Shown piece after piece: positions 25,096-34,848 of a stretch of 64,000 nucleotides of DNA (its first letter is position 1; each line of letters begins with the position of its first letter). Origin of the DNA: Aureispira sp964445645 (GTDB lineage: Bacteria > Bacteroidota > Bacteroidia > Chitinophagales > Saprospiraceae). The stretch lies in assembly GCA_964445645.1 (NCBI GenBank), contig CAYULH010000008.1, positions 1 to 64,000 on the forward strand, read 5' to 3'. The translations under genes and the position numbers were made by a program. The notes beneath the pieces are model-generated. The model did no database searches and was not told the origin of the DNA. It worked only from the letters and a program-made list of their open reading frames with translations.

Positions 25096-27039
25096 ATGTA
25101 TATTGTTAAAATGGAAGAAATGCTTCTCAAGGGCGTTACCTTCAGTCAGAAGGAGGAACAAAAGTTTCTTTTTATAATTGGAGTCTCTAATTATGTGAAC
25201 CATAATAATGCTAAAAATGGTTGGGGAAAACTAAATAATGCTAAACGAGATGCTGTTGCCATTGGTACTTTATTACAAAATAATTATGGTTTTCGTGAAG
25301 AGTCTACTTATGAACTTTATAATGAACAGGTAACGCGGAAAAACATATTTAATACGTTTAAAAAATTGCAACAAGCAATTGCTAGTGAAGATAGTTTGGT
25401 TATTTATTATTCTGGACATGGTTATTTGTCTATGGATTATGAAGGCAACCCTATAGATGGAGCTTGGATACCCTTTGATGCTGATTTTGAAGCGGTAGAC
25501 CAACATTTTACCAATACTGATCTAAAAAGAGAGTTGGATAAGATTAGGGCAAAACATGTATTGGTGCTTGCTGATGCTTGTCATTCAGGGGCATTAATTT
25601 CTGGAAAAATAAAAGGAATCAGTAGTGTATCCAATCTCAAACTTTATGCTACTCCTTCTCGACAAGCGTTTTGTTCGGGTAGAACGAAGGACAAAGTTTC
25701 AGATGGTCCCAAAGGTGGGCATAGCCCATTTGCAGAAGCGATTATAGTAGTGCTAAAACAAGCAAAGGAATATTGTTTTTTGGAGTTTGTTACAAAAGTT
25801 AGGGCAGAGGTTAACCGTATTTATGAAAAACTAAAAATGAATATTGAACCTACTCATGGTTGGCTAGAAATTCCCAATTATAATAATGACTATCAAGGAG
25901 AGTTTGTTTTTTTTCCTCAAAAAAGGGTTTTGGGCGCAGAGTATCAACAATGGAAATTTGCTAAGAATCAAGCTTCTTTAAGGGGCTACAGAGAATATTT
26001 AGAGCAGTATCCTAATGGACGTTATATTGAAGAAGCCCAAGGTCTTGTGCGTATACAAAAACGAAAAAGAGCTTGGTTTTTTGTCCTTGCCTTATTATTG
26101 TTGATTATTATGGGGGGGCTGGGCCAATATATTTACCGTCAGCAACTCCTAGAGCAGTATCGCTCCAACATTAGCACTGCCCAGCAAGCACTAGCACAGT
26201 CCAATCCAAATATTGATAAGGCCATTGAGCAATTGAACGAAGCTATTGAGACAAATATGGCCAATCAAGATAGCTTATCTACTTCCATCAACAAATTGAA
26301 AAGTTATCAATTGCTGCTTGCTAAAGGAGATAGTTGTCTCAACCAAAATCGCTTAGATGAAGAGGTGCTCCAACAAGCTATTTTTTATTATGAAAAAGCA
26401 TGGATGCTTGCCCGAAATCAACAGATTAATCCTACTGTTATCAATCAAAAACTAGCATATAGCCGCTCCGAAATTAATCAATATCTCCAAACAAGTTTTA
26501 TTGATGTACGGGATGGACAATCGTATCCTATTGTTAGAATGGGTGGGCAAGAATGGATGGCTAAAAATCTCAATTACAAGAGCGAAAAAGGGAGTTATTG
26601 TTATAATAATGAAATAGATAACGGTGTCAAATTTGGACGATTGTATACTTGGACTGCGGCTAAAAATGCTTGTCCTGCTGGCTGGAATATGCCTAATAAT
26701 GAAGCATGGGTAGCATTGGCTACCATAGCAGGAGGTTATTATGATGTAATTGGTGATGAGCATATTGGTAGTCCTCAAAAAGCGTATCAGGAATTGATGA
26801 ATAAAGAAGGTTTTGCAGGTGAGTTGGGCGGTTATCGAGCTGTAGATGGTGCTTTTGAATACTTAAACCGCAGGGGGCGTTATTGGAGCTTGGATGAATT
26901 TAATGCTGAGGATGCTTACTTTTTTTCTTTGAGTAAGGATAGTGGGCGTTCTGCACAAAACACAGGCGATAAGGCCAATGCGCGATCCTGTCGTTGCGTT
27001 CGGCCTATTAACAAAAAAGAAGCCTCACCATTGCGGTAA
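25096..27039 (+). CDS. Membrane-anchored caspase-like peptidase with C-terminal FISUMP domain
   Basis: 647 residues (an alternative Met lies 15 bp in). Residues about 22-260 form a C14 caspase-like domain: KFLFIIGVSNY, then YYSGHGY (His108) and LADACHSG (Cys162), giving the His-Cys dyad. After it comes YQQWKFAKNQASLRGYREYL and YPNGRYIEEA, a repeat often found behind bacterial caspases. A single membrane helix follows at about 325-348 (VLALLLLIIMGGLG), then a helical segment, then a FISUMP domain (about 468-642: MGGQEWMAKNLNY, GRLYTWTAAKNACPAGW, SCRCVRPI). The predicted topology puts the caspase inside and FISUMP outside the cell membrane. Confidence 0.85.
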   Translation: MYIVKMEEMLLKGVTFSQKEEQKFLFIIGVSNYVNHNNAKNGWGKLNNAKRDAVAIGTLLQNNYGFREESTYELYNEQVTRKNIFNTFKKLQQAIASEDSLVIYYSGHGYLSMDYEGNPIDGAWIPFDADFEAVDQHFTNTDLKRELDKIRAKHVLVLADACHSGALISGKIKGISSVSNLKLYATPSRQAFCSGRTKDKVSDGPKGGHSPFAEAIIVVLKQAKEYCFLEFVTKVRAEVNRIYEKLKMNIEPTHGWLEIPNYNNDYQGEFVFFPQKRVLGAEYQQWKFAKNQASLRGYREYLEQYPNGRYIEEAQGLVRIQKRKRAWFFVLALLLLIIMGGLGQYIYRQQLLEQYRSNISTAQQALAQSNPNIDKAIEQLNEAIETNMANQDSLSTSINKLKSYQLLLAKGDSCLNQNRLDEEVLQQAIFYYEKAWMLARNQQINPTVINQKLAYSRSEINQYLQTSFIDVRDGQSYPIVRMGGQEWMAKNLNYKSEKGSYCYNNEIDNGVKFGRLYTWTAAKNACPAGWNMPNNEAWVALATIAGGYYDVIGDEHIGSPQKAYQELMNKEGFAGELGGYRAVDGAFEYLNRRGRYWSLDEFNAEDAYFFSLSKDSGRSAQNTGDKANARSCRCVRPINKKEASPLR

Positions 27040-27094
27040 GACTTCTCGTGCTGTAGGTCTACTATTAGTGTAGTCCTTGTATTCCGATTTGTGT

Positions 27095-30000
27095 CTATTG
27101 TGTAATAACGACTTTGAGCGTTTCTAAAAACCCTTCTTCGGTATTTATGCGTACAAAGTAAACTCCAGCTCCTCTATCTATGGTCAATTGAATTTGTTCC
27201 TTGGTATCAAAATCTTGATAGTCAATCATTTTTTGTGAAAGATCATAAATCGAAATGTTTACCTTCTTATACGATTTACCCAAATCAATGGAGAAGCTTC
27301 CTTGGTTGGGGTTGGGGTAGCATTGTACAACTGGTTTACTTGTAAACAGGGTAGAGGAGCCTTGATGGACTAAGGGAACACCTGTTATATCTATAAAGTT
27401 TTGCCCCGTTAAGTTACTACTAATATTGGTATGTGTTCTGGTATTAAAGGTGTAACCTGGTTTAGATGCAGTAGCTGTTCCACTCCAACCAGCAGGTACT
27501 TGTACGGTGTAGTTTCCATTGGTTGAGGTAGTTGCTGAAATAGTACCGTTACTATTGGTAAAATTTAATGTAACACCGCTCAACACAAGATTGGTTGCTC
27601 CTCTGACTGAGCCAGATATAGTATAAGTGGTTCCAGTAGTTTGGTTTCCGACAAAGTTTTGTCCTGACAAGTTGCTGTTTACAGGGCTGTGTGTACGGAG
27701 ATTGAAGGTATAGCCAGCTTTGGAAGGTGTGGCATTACCTGTCCAACTAGCAGGTACTTGTATAGTGTAGTTGCCATTGCTGTTGGTATTGGTACTAAAG
27801 TTTGGATTACCATTGGTTCCAGTAAAGTTGACGGGTGTGTTGCCCAACATAGTACCAGTGCTAGTTCTAACTGAACCTGCAATGGTGTAGGTAGTTCCAG
27901 TAGTTTGGTTTCCGACAAAGTTTTGTCCTGACAAGTTGCTGTTTACAGGGCTGTGTGTACGGAGATTGAAGGTATAGCCAGCTTTGGAAGGTGTGGCATT
28001 ACCTGTCCAACTAGCAGGTAGTTGTAAGGTGTAGACACCATTGCTATTGGTGGTAGCACTGAAATTAGCATTACCATTGGTTCCAGTAAAGTTAACAGGG
28101 GTGTTGCCGAGCATCATGCTAGAGCTGGTTCTGACCGATCCTGTGACGGTGTAGGTAGTGCCTGTAGTTTGGCTACCGACAAAGTTTTGTCCACTTAAGT
28201 TGCCATTGATAGGGCTGTGTGTACGAACATTGAAGGTATAGCCAGTTTTGGAAGGCGTTGCAGTTCCTGTCCAACCAGCAGGTAGTTGTAAGGTGTAGAC
28301 ACCATTGCTATTGGTGGTAGCACTGAAATTAGCATTACCATTGGTTCCAGTAAAGTTAACAGGGGTGTTGCCGAGCATAGTACCAGTGCTAGTTCTAACT
28401 GAACCTGCAATGGTGTAGGTAGTTCCAGTAGTTTGGTTTCCGACAAAGTTTTGTCCTGACAAGTTGCTGTTTACAGGGCTGTGTGTACGGAGATTGAAGG
28501 TATAGCCAGCTTTGGAAGGTGTGGCATTACCTGTCCAACTAGCAGGTACTTGTATAGTGTAGTTGCCATTGCTGTTGGTATTGGTACTAAAGTTTGGATT
28601 ACCATTGGTTCCAGTAAAGTTGACGGGTGTGTTGCCCAACATAGTACCAGTGCTAGTTCTAACTGAACCTGTAATGGTGAACCCTGGACAGTTGGCTGTT
28701 GTAAAGGCTTGTGTGCTACTCCAACTAGTAAAAGAAGAATTACATCGACTACCTATTCTAAACTCATAATTAGTACGACAATTGAGTCCTGTTAACATAT
28801 CACTGTTGCTAGTAACATTATTTATGGAAGTCCAATTGGTGCTACCAGCAGTTCTGTAGTCAATAATATATCCAAGAGGAGGGTTACCAGAGGAAGGTGT
28901 ATTCCAATTTATAGTAGTACTAGAAGCAGTTATATTACTGGCTGTTAAATTAGTAGCTGGGTTACATATTACAACAGTTATCACCCCTACTGAGTTAACA
29001 TTATTTATTTCATTATCTTCTGTTATAATATTTTGATTATCAGCATGAAATAGAATGTAATAGTTTCCAAAGCTTGTACTGTTAGGTATAGTTAGGATGC
29101 TAGATATATTATTACTACTATTATTAACACCTAAACTTGAGACATTTTCATTGCCTAAAAGAACATCACCACTACTATATCTTGTATCAGTAGATAAATA
29201 AAAACCTACACTACTTGCATTAGCTGTTCCAGTACCTCTATTACGGATATTACAATTTACTGTTATTGTATGACCAGCAACTATAGTAGTTGCATTGACG
29301 CTTTCGTTTTCCACAATTAAATCAGGTAGCGATGAACTGATAGTTATAGGTTTTGATGCTACATTATTATTTTCATCATTTTCTGTTACAACATTCTGGC
29401 GATCTGCATAGTATAGCAGAAAGTATGCACCTGGAGCTATCCCACTGGGTATGGTTATTATATCAGATACAGTACTAGTTCCACTAGAAGTTAAACTGGA
29501 AACACCTTGATCGCCCAAGTAAGTATCATTATTGCTATAATTTCTATCACTGGATAAGTAAAAACCTAATCTGCTTGAACCTGCTGCTACAACACTAACA
29601 TTGCGAACTCTACAACCTACATTGATCGTGCTGCCAGCTAATACAGTAGTTGGATTTAGGCTTGTATTATCTACAATTAAATCAGGTTGTGCTGCATTGA
29701 TGGTTATAGATCTTGCTACTACGTTGTTATTTTCATTACTTTCCGATATATTGTTATGACGGTCTGCACGATATAGTATAAAGTATGAGCCAGATGCCGT
29801 ATTACCTGGTATATTAATTACATCTGATATATTATTGGTGCTATTAGAACCCAAACTTGTAACAGTTTCGTCTCCTAAGTAGATGTCATTATTACTGTAA
29901 TTATTATCATTAGATAAATAATATCCCACTCTACTTGAACTTGCTGCACCTATCCCTCTGTTTCGGACTGTACAGCTTACATTTATGGTATTGCCTGCAA

Positions 30001-31366
30001 CTATGGTACTTGGGCTTACACTTTGGTTTTCTACAATGAGATCAGGCAAAGGTGGCGTGACTGTTATTTGAACCGATGCAACATTATTATTTTCATTGCT
30101 TTCAGCGATACTATTTTGATAATCTGCATAATACAATATATAATAATTTCCGGGAGTAGTACTACTGGGTATAGCTATCGGTTCTGATTCATTACTGGTA
30201 TTATTAGCTGTAAGGCTTTGTACATAGTCATCTCCTAAATAAGTATCATTCAAACTAAAAGAATTATCATTGGATAAATAATATCCCACTCTACTAGAGC
30301 TTGCTGAACCAGTACCTCTGTTGCGAACTCTACAACTTAGTGTTAGAAAATTACCTGCTGTAACACTAGTAGAATTGACACTTTGGTTTTCTACAATCAA
30401 GTCAGGAGCACTAGGCGAACCTGTTGTAAACGAATAAATTGGCGATACAGATGATCCCACCCCCGATTGAAAAGCTCTTACCGCCCAATAATACGTTGTA
30501 TTGGGTTGAGCTCCACTCCAAGTGCGTGTACTAAAAATATTTCCAACATAATCAAAAACAGTATTGGGGAACATGGGAGTTGCTTGATCGTCAAAACCAT
30601 TAGGTGAAGTAGCTACGCAGATTCTATAATTGGTGGCACCAGATACCAAGTTCCAAGAAAAATCTACAGGAATGTTTACATTAATAGCATTATTACTTGG
30701 TGCAATCAATGTTGGGGGAGGGAGTGTTGTACAGTTGGTTGATATCAGCGAATTGTAACCTAAAAAATCCAAAATACCATTCTTAATTGCATTTGCATGG
30801 CAGTTTTTATTAGAGGTTTGGATAATATAATTCCACTCCGTTGGATTAGACAAAAAGCAACCTTCAGTAAGTATAGCAGGAATAGAGGCATTGACACCTA
30901 AGACCTGAAAAACATTGCTTTTTACACCTCGATTTGTGAAGCCCATATCAGCTACCATTTTGGTTTGAACTTTTTGAGCTAAGATTTGATCGCTGGTGGT
31001 ACCATTGGTATGCCTATACGTTTCTGTGCCATTGGCCGATGAGGAAGTAAAACTATTCTCATGAACAGAAACAAAAGCATCGGGGTTTTGACTGTTGATG
31101 TAGCTAACACGCCAAGCCAGTGTAGGATAAGTATCTGTAGTGCGTGTCATCGCAGTAGAGGCTCCAAGTCCTTGAAATAGATTTCTCAAATGTAAGCCAA
31201 CATCCAAAACAATATCGGCTTCATCAGGAAGGCTTGATCCATTGATTCCCAAGGCTCCAGGATCACTGCCCCCATGTCCAGGGTCAATGCCAATTTTGAC
31301 AGTTGAAATTTGTGCGTTGGAGCAAAAGCACAAACACATTAGAATATAAAAAAATATACTTCTCAT
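27095..31366 (-). CDS. Secreted N-acetylmuramoyl-L-alanine amidase with CARDB, FN3, repeats and T9SS sorting domain
   Basis: 1423 residues. Signal peptide about 1-18. Amidase_3 domain (about 23-205): zinc ligands in IDPGHGG (His31), DEADIVLDV (Glu49) and VSVHENS (His102), with catalytic Glu168 in LTEGC, so it should cut the peptide from peptidoglycan glycans. Then four CARDB-type domains, each starting PDLIVEN or PDLIVDN (near 320, 442, 558, 678), one FN3-like domain (about 795-885), five tandem beta-sandwich repeats of 88 residues, and a C-terminal Por/T9SS sorting domain (about 1345-1423, CYPNPNQGSFSIDL). It is exported and surface-attached or released. It follows the TolB-like gene by 4 bp. 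Confidence 0.92.
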   Translation of the reverse strand: MRSIFFYILMCLCFCSNAQISTVKIGIDPGHGGSDPGALGINGSSLPDEADIVLDVGLHLRNLFQGLGASTAMTRTTDTYPTLAWRVSYINSQNPDAFVSVHENSFTSSSANGTETYRHTNGTTSDQILAQKVQTKMVADMGFTNRGVKSNVFQVLGVNASIPAILTEGCFLSNPTEWNYIIQTSNKNCHANAIKNGILDFLGYNSLISTNCTTLPPPTLIAPSNNAINVNIPVDFSWNLVSGATNYRICVATSPNGFDDQATPMFPNTVFDYVGNIFSTRTWSGAQPNTTYYWAVRAFQSGVGSSVSPIYSFTTGSPSAPDLIVENQSVNSTSVTAGNFLTLSCRVRNRGTGSASSSRVGYYLSNDNSFSLNDTYLGDDYVQSLTANNTSNESEPIAIPSSTTPGNYYILYYADYQNSIAESNENNNVASVQITVTPPLPDLIVENQSVSPSTIVAGNTINVSCTVRNRGIGAASSSRVGYYLSNDNNYSNNDIYLGDETVTSLGSNSTNNISDVINIPGNTASGSYFILYRADRHNNISESNENNNVVARSITINAAQPDLIVDNTSLNPTTVLAGSTINVGCRVRNVSVVAAGSSRLGFYLSSDRNYSNNDTYLGDQGVSSLTSSGTSTVSDIITIPSGIAPGAYFLLYYADRQNVVTENDENNNVASKPITISSSLPDLIVENESVNATTIVAGHTITVNCNIRNRGTGTANASSVGFYLSTDTRYSSGDVLLGNENVSSLGVNNSSNNISSILTIPNSTSFGNYYILFHADNQNIITEDNEINNVNSVGVITVVICNPATNLTASNITASSTTINWNTPSSGNPPLGYIIDYRTAGSTNWTSINNVTSNSDMLTGLNCRTNYEFRIGSRCNSSFTSWSSTQAFTTANCPGFTITGSVRTSTGTMLGNTPVNFTGTNGNPNFSTNTNSNGNYTIQVPASWTGNATPSKAGYTFNLRTHSPVNSNLSGQNFVGNQTTGTTYTIAGSVRTSTGTMLGNTPVNFTGTNGNANFSATTNSNGVYTLQLPAGWTGTATPSKTGYTFNVRTHSPINGNLSGQNFVGSQTTGTTYTVTGSVRTSSSMMLGNTPVNFTGTNGNANFSATTNSNGVYTLQLPASWTGNATPSKAGYTFNLRTHSPVNSNLSGQNFVGNQTTGTTYTIAGSVRTSTGTMLGNTPVNFTGTNGNPNFSTNTNSNGNYTIQVPASWTGNATPSKAGYTFNLRTHSPVNSNLSGQNFVGNQTTGTTYTISGSVRGATNLVLSGVTLNFTNSNGTISATTSTNGNYTVQVPAGWSGTATASKPGYTFNTRTHTNISSNLTGQNFIDITGVPLVHQGSSTLFTSKPVVQCYPNPNQGSFSIDLGKSYKKVNISIYDLSQKMIDYQDFDTKEQIQLTIDRGAGVYFVRINTEEGFLETLKVVITQ
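27590..28680 (-). repeat. Tandem 264-bp repeats inside the amidase gene
   Basis: Four close units and one diverged unit of 88 codons each. Units 1 and 4 share about 235 identical bases (near 28438-28672 and 27646-27880), and the second half of unit 3 equals that of unit 1 while its first half resembles unit 2, a mosaic pattern expected from recombination between units. Confidence 0.9.
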
Positions 31367-31370
31367 GATC

Positions 31371-32342
31371 TTATCCTTTTTTAAGTTGCCCAGTAAAAAT
31401 TAATCCTTTTTGAATGTCAGAAAAAACAATGCTTTTTCCATCAGCAGAAATAGAGGGATACTCTTCTTGTATATCCTCAGTATCCGTCAATTGGATGATT
31501 TTTTTTGTTTTTAATTCGTAAGCATACAGCTCTGAACGGGTGATTTTTTCTCCATCATCTTCTGTTTGCTGAAAAATGAGGTATTTAGAATCGGGTGTCC
31601 AAGTGGCATTCAAGCCAGTGCTTACTGAGATTAGGGTGTTGTTTTGATCCAATAGTTTTAAGGTTCCGTAATCATTGAAGCACAAAAAATTACCGTCAGG
31701 ACTTTTTACGGGGTCTATTCCATACTGTCCAGATAGTAGTTTTTGGTCACCCTTTTTGTCATTTAATACGATCCCCTTATCCGTATAATAAATGAGGTAA
31801 TGATCAAAAAAACCTCTCTCTTTCCTTGATGGACTACTGTTGATTTTGAAGTAATTTATGTCCTTGCTGTCAAATACAGGCAGTAGTAACGACTTGCCTT
31901 CTATATAAGGTTCTAGTACTGTAACTCTCGAAGTGTTTAATTCCTCTTTGAGCAAAACCTTCTTTGTTTTGGGATCTGTGATTTTGACACCCTCAATCCT
32001 TCTAAAACCACTGGTTTTAGATGATTTAGTAATGGCATATTTAGTTAATAAATAACCATTGTCCAGTATTTGGTACTTATAACCAGCCGCTAAATCTGTA
32101 TTGATTGGCGACACAATTTTTGTGTCTAAATCAAATAGGTAAAGCCCTGTGAACCCTTTTTGAGTAGCTACAATTTGAGATTTATTATCATTTAGCCAAC
32201 TTGGAGCAGTGAAACCACCCCCACCAAATAAAGGTTTTACCTCTTCTAGAGTTATTATGCTGTTCTCCAAAGGAGAGAAGGAGACTAAGCAGAAGCTTGT
32301 TAGTAATGCCCCCCAAATATATTTTATTCTAATTTTAAACAT
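31371..32342 (-). CDS. TolB/PD40-like beta-propeller protein
   Basis: 323 residues from the Met at 32342 (MFKIRIKYIWGALLTSFCLV), an N-terminal signal or anchor; the frame extends 23 codons upstream without a better start. The rest is built of PD40-like WD-type blades: SWLNDNKSQIV, KSPDGNFLCFND, TWTPDSKYLIFQQ and SISADGKSIVFSD. Such propellers bind peptides or proteins in the periplasm. It ends 4 bp before the T9SS amidase gene, so the two are one operon; the propeller might help the amidase at the envelope (inference). Confidence 0.82.
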   Translation of the reverse strand: MFKIRIKYIWGALLTSFCLVSFSPLENSIITLEEVKPLFGGGGFTAPSWLNDNKSQIVATQKGFTGLYLFDLDTKIVSPINTDLAAGYKYQILDNGYLLTKYAITKSSKTSGFRRIEGVKITDPKTKKVLLKEELNTSRVTVLEPYIEGKSLLLPVFDSKDINYFKINSSPSRKERGFFDHYLIYYTDKGIVLNDKKGDQKLLSGQYGIDPVKSPDGNFLCFNDYGTLKLLDQNNTLISVSTGLNATWTPDSKYLIFQQTEDDGEKITRSELYAYELKTKKIIQLTDTEDIQEEYPSISADGKSIVFSDIQKGLIFTGQLKKG

Positions 32343-32599
32343 TGAAAAATATTTAGATAAGTGATAAAAAATGCCCAACAAACAATTGCACTGCAATTGT
32401 ATTATTAGCAATACAAATATCTACTTACTTTAGAGCAAAGCATGGACATGTCCGAAATGTCCTAGTGGTTTGGTATATATATTTGAATAAGTAAGCTATG
32501 GAAAGAGTGGATAAGCAAGTCTTGTGTAAAAAGGCAGGGGTAATTTTAGGAACATACTTTTTTTAAACCACATCAATAAGAAGTTGAATACTGTTTTTG

Positions 32600-32607
32600 T
32601 ACCTTTG
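32600..32607 (+). promoter_or_regulatory. -7 element upstream of glyA
   Basis: TACCTTTG matches TAnnTTTG about 94 bp before glyA. No clear -33 box is seen. The rest of the 32343-32700 gap shows no gene. Confidence 0.4.
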
Positions 32608-32700
32608 GGGTACTTTCTAAGTTAGAGGTTTGATTATTTATTTTTTAGAACCTCAGACAACTTCATTATCCATAAATTTTATCTTAAAAGAAATTCAACT

Positions 32701-34011
32701 ATGCTGAAAGATACTGCTATTCAGAGCCTCATTCAAGAAGAGTGGAACCGCCAGAGTGCTGGTATTGAACTGATTGCTTCTGAGAATATTGTGAGTCGTC
32801 AAGTAATGGAAACCATGGGAACTTGTTTGACGAACAAGTATGCAGAGGGCTATCCCGGAAAACGTTATTATGGGGGCTGTGAAGTGGTGGACAAAGTGGA
32901 GCAATTGGCTATTGATCGGGCTTGTGAGTTGTATGGAGCGTCTTATGCCAATGTGCAGCCACACTCTGGGGCGCAGGCCAATGCTGCTGTTTATTTGATG
33001 GCACTCAAACCCGGTGATAAGGTGATGGGGTTTGATTTGGCACATGGTGGACACTTGACGCATGGTTCTCGTGCCAATTTTTCGGGGCAGTTGTATGAGC
33101 CTTGTTTTTATGGTGTAGAACCCGATACAGGGCTGATTGATATGGATAAGGTAGAGGCTATAGCCAAAAAGGAACAACCCAAAATGATTGTTTGTGGGGC
33201 TTCTGCTTACTCTAGGGAGTGGGATTATGAGCGTTTTAGAGCCATTGCCGACTCCATTGGTGCGTTTTTGTGGTGCGATATGGCACACCCTGCTGGTTTG
33301 ATTGCTGCTGGATTGCTCAAGAATCCCTTGGAGTATTGCCATGTAGTAACTACTACTACCCACAAAACATTGCGTGGGCCTCGTGGGGGGATGATTTTGG
33401 TAGGAGAGAATATAGAGAATCCTTTTGGAAAGCGTTGGGTGAAGAGTGGCAACCTCAAAAAATTGAGTACCTTACTCAATAGTGCGGTGTTTCCCGGTAC
33501 GCAAGGTGGGCCATTGGAGCATGTGATTGCTGCCAAGGCAGTGGCTTTTCATGAAGCCTTGCAACCTAGCTTTATAGATTATCAAAAACAAGTGGTTGCG
33601 AATGCCAAAGCTATGGCCAAGGCATTTGTAGAACGTGGCTATAAAGTTATTTCTGGTGGCACAGACAATCACTTGATGCTGATTGATTTGCGCCCTAAAA
33701 ATGTAACAGGCAAGGTGGCCGAAAATACACTCATCAAGGCCGATATTACTGTGAATAAAAATATGGTGCCTTTTGATACAGAGGCGGCTTTTGTTACTTC
33801 TGGAATGCGTGTGGGAGCTTCTGCGATTACTACACGTGGCTTTAAGGAAGCGGATTGTTTGCGTACGGTTGATTGGATTGATAGAGTATTGACGGGGGTA
33901 GAGGATGAGGATAACATCAATCAGGTGCGTGCCGAAGTCAATGAATACATGGCTAGTTTTCCTTTGTTTGCTTCAGATGAACAGGAATTATTAGTAGAAA
34001 ATATTGGTTAG
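32701..34011 (+). CDS. glyA: Serine hydroxymethyltransferase
   Basis: 436 residues, full length. GlyA interconverts serine and glycine with tetrahydrofolate, supplying one-carbon units. Family motifs: GIELIASENIVS near the N-terminus, NKYAEGYPGKRYYGGCE, the PLP-binding TTTTHKTLRGPRGG with Schiff-base Lys222, and the C-terminal MRVGASAITTRGF. It is followed after 80 bp by pssA on the same strand, a plausible link because both use serine, although a structured spacer separates them. Confidence 0.97.
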   Translation: MLKDTAIQSLIQEEWNRQSAGIELIASENIVSRQVMETMGTCLTNKYAEGYPGKRYYGGCEVVDKVEQLAIDRACELYGASYANVQPHSGAQANAAVYLMALKPGDKVMGFDLAHGGHLTHGSRANFSGQLYEPCFYGVEPDTGLIDMDKVEAIAKKEQPKMIVCGASAYSREWDYERFRAIADSIGAFLWCDMAHPAGLIAAGLLKNPLEYCHVVTTTTHKTLRGPRGGMILVGENIENPFGKRWVKSGNLKKLSTLLNSAVFPGTQGGPLEHVIAAKAVAFHEALQPSFIDYQKQVVANAKAMAKAFVERGYKVISGGTDNHLMLIDLRPKNVTGKVAENTLIKADITVNKNMVPFDTEAAFVTSGMRVGASAITTRGFKEADCLRTVDWIDRVLTGVEDEDNINQVRAEVNEYMASFPLFASDEQELLVENIG

Positions 34012-34020
34012 AAGAGCATT

Positions 34021-34071
34021 GTGGGCGTTTTGCATTATGGATGTTTTGCGAAACGCCCGTACTATGCCCAC
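34021..34071. repeat. Overlapping inverted repeats between glyA and pssA
   Basis: GGGCGTTT/AAACGCCC and GTGGGC/GCCCAC are two stems that share bases on the left arm, so they are mutually exclusive folds. There is no T-run, so this is not a plain terminator; it could tune readthrough or RNA processing between the two genes. Confidence 0.45.
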
Positions 34072-34091
34072 ACTGCTTCTAAAAATACATT

Positions 34092-34835
34092 ATGATTAAA
34101 AAGCACATTCCCAATACCGTTACACTGTCCAATCTACTTTGTGGTTGTTTGGCTTTGTTGAGTATTTTGACCAATCAAATACATTGGGTCCCAATTTTTA
34201 TTGCTGTTAGTTTGTTGGCCGATTATTTTGATGGCTTATTGGCCCGATTGCTCAAGGTCAATTCGCCTATGGGACGAGAGTTGGATTCGTTGGCCGATAT
34301 GGTTTCGTTTGGAGTAGTACCCGGTATGATGTTTTTTTATATGATTAATGAAGCCAAGGGGATTCGTCAAATCAATTTTGAGGATCCTGCTACTTTTATG
34401 GGCTTGTTGGGCTTTTCGGTCACTATTTTTTCTTGTGTGCGCTTGGCTAAATTCAATTTAGATACTCGCCAAACAGAGGGTTTTGTAGGTTTGAATACGC
34501 CAGCTTGTACGATTTTTGTATTGGGCTTGTTATTGATGGCGCACAACAATATTCGCAATTTGCACGATGTTATTGTCAATGAAATGGTGCTGATTCCTAT
34601 TGCTTTTGCGCTTTCTTATTTGCTGATTGCAGAAATTCCCATGTTTAGTTTTAAGTTCAAATCCTTGACTTGGAAGGGCAACAAGATTCGTATATCCTTT
34701 ATTGTTGTTATTGTATTGTGTTTGTTGTTGTTTGAATTGGGGGCTGCTTTGAGCTTGATTATTCTTTGTTATATTGTAATTTCTGTGGTGTTGTGGATGA
34801 TGGGGGCTTTGAAGCGAGAGAAGCGGGCGTTTTAG
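34092..34835 (+). CDS. pssA: CDP-diacylglycerol-serine O-phosphatidyltransferase
   Basis: 247 residues with about seven hydrophobic segments. The CDP-alcohol phosphatidyltransferase signature, DG-x2-AR-x8-G-x3-D-x3-D, is met by DGLLARLLKVNSPMGRELDS plus AD (about 47-68). It makes phosphatidylserine, the precursor of phosphatidylethanolamine, in the inner membrane. Length and N-terminus (IPNTVTLSNLLCGCLALLS) are typical for the Bacillus/Bacteroidota-type PssA. Downstream of glyA. Confidence 0.95.
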   Translation: MIKKHIPNTVTLSNLLCGCLALLSILTNQIHWVPIFIAVSLLADYFDGLLARLLKVNSPMGRELDSLADMVSFGVVPGMMFFYMINEAKGIRQINFEDPATFMGLLGFSVTIFSCVRLAKFNLDTRQTEGFVGLNTPACTIFVLGLLLMAHNNIRNLHDVIVNEMVLIPIAFALSYLLIAEIPMFSFKFKSLTWKGNKIRISFIVVIVLCLLLFELGAALSLIILCYIVISVVLWMMGALKREKRAF

Positions 34836-34848
34836 AGTTGTTGTTTTA

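Noticed and set aside
27590..28680. Regular near-identical direct repeats looking like a repeat array
   Set aside because: They are 264-bp codon-preserving units within one long open frame, not short repeats with unique spacers, so not a CRISPR array.
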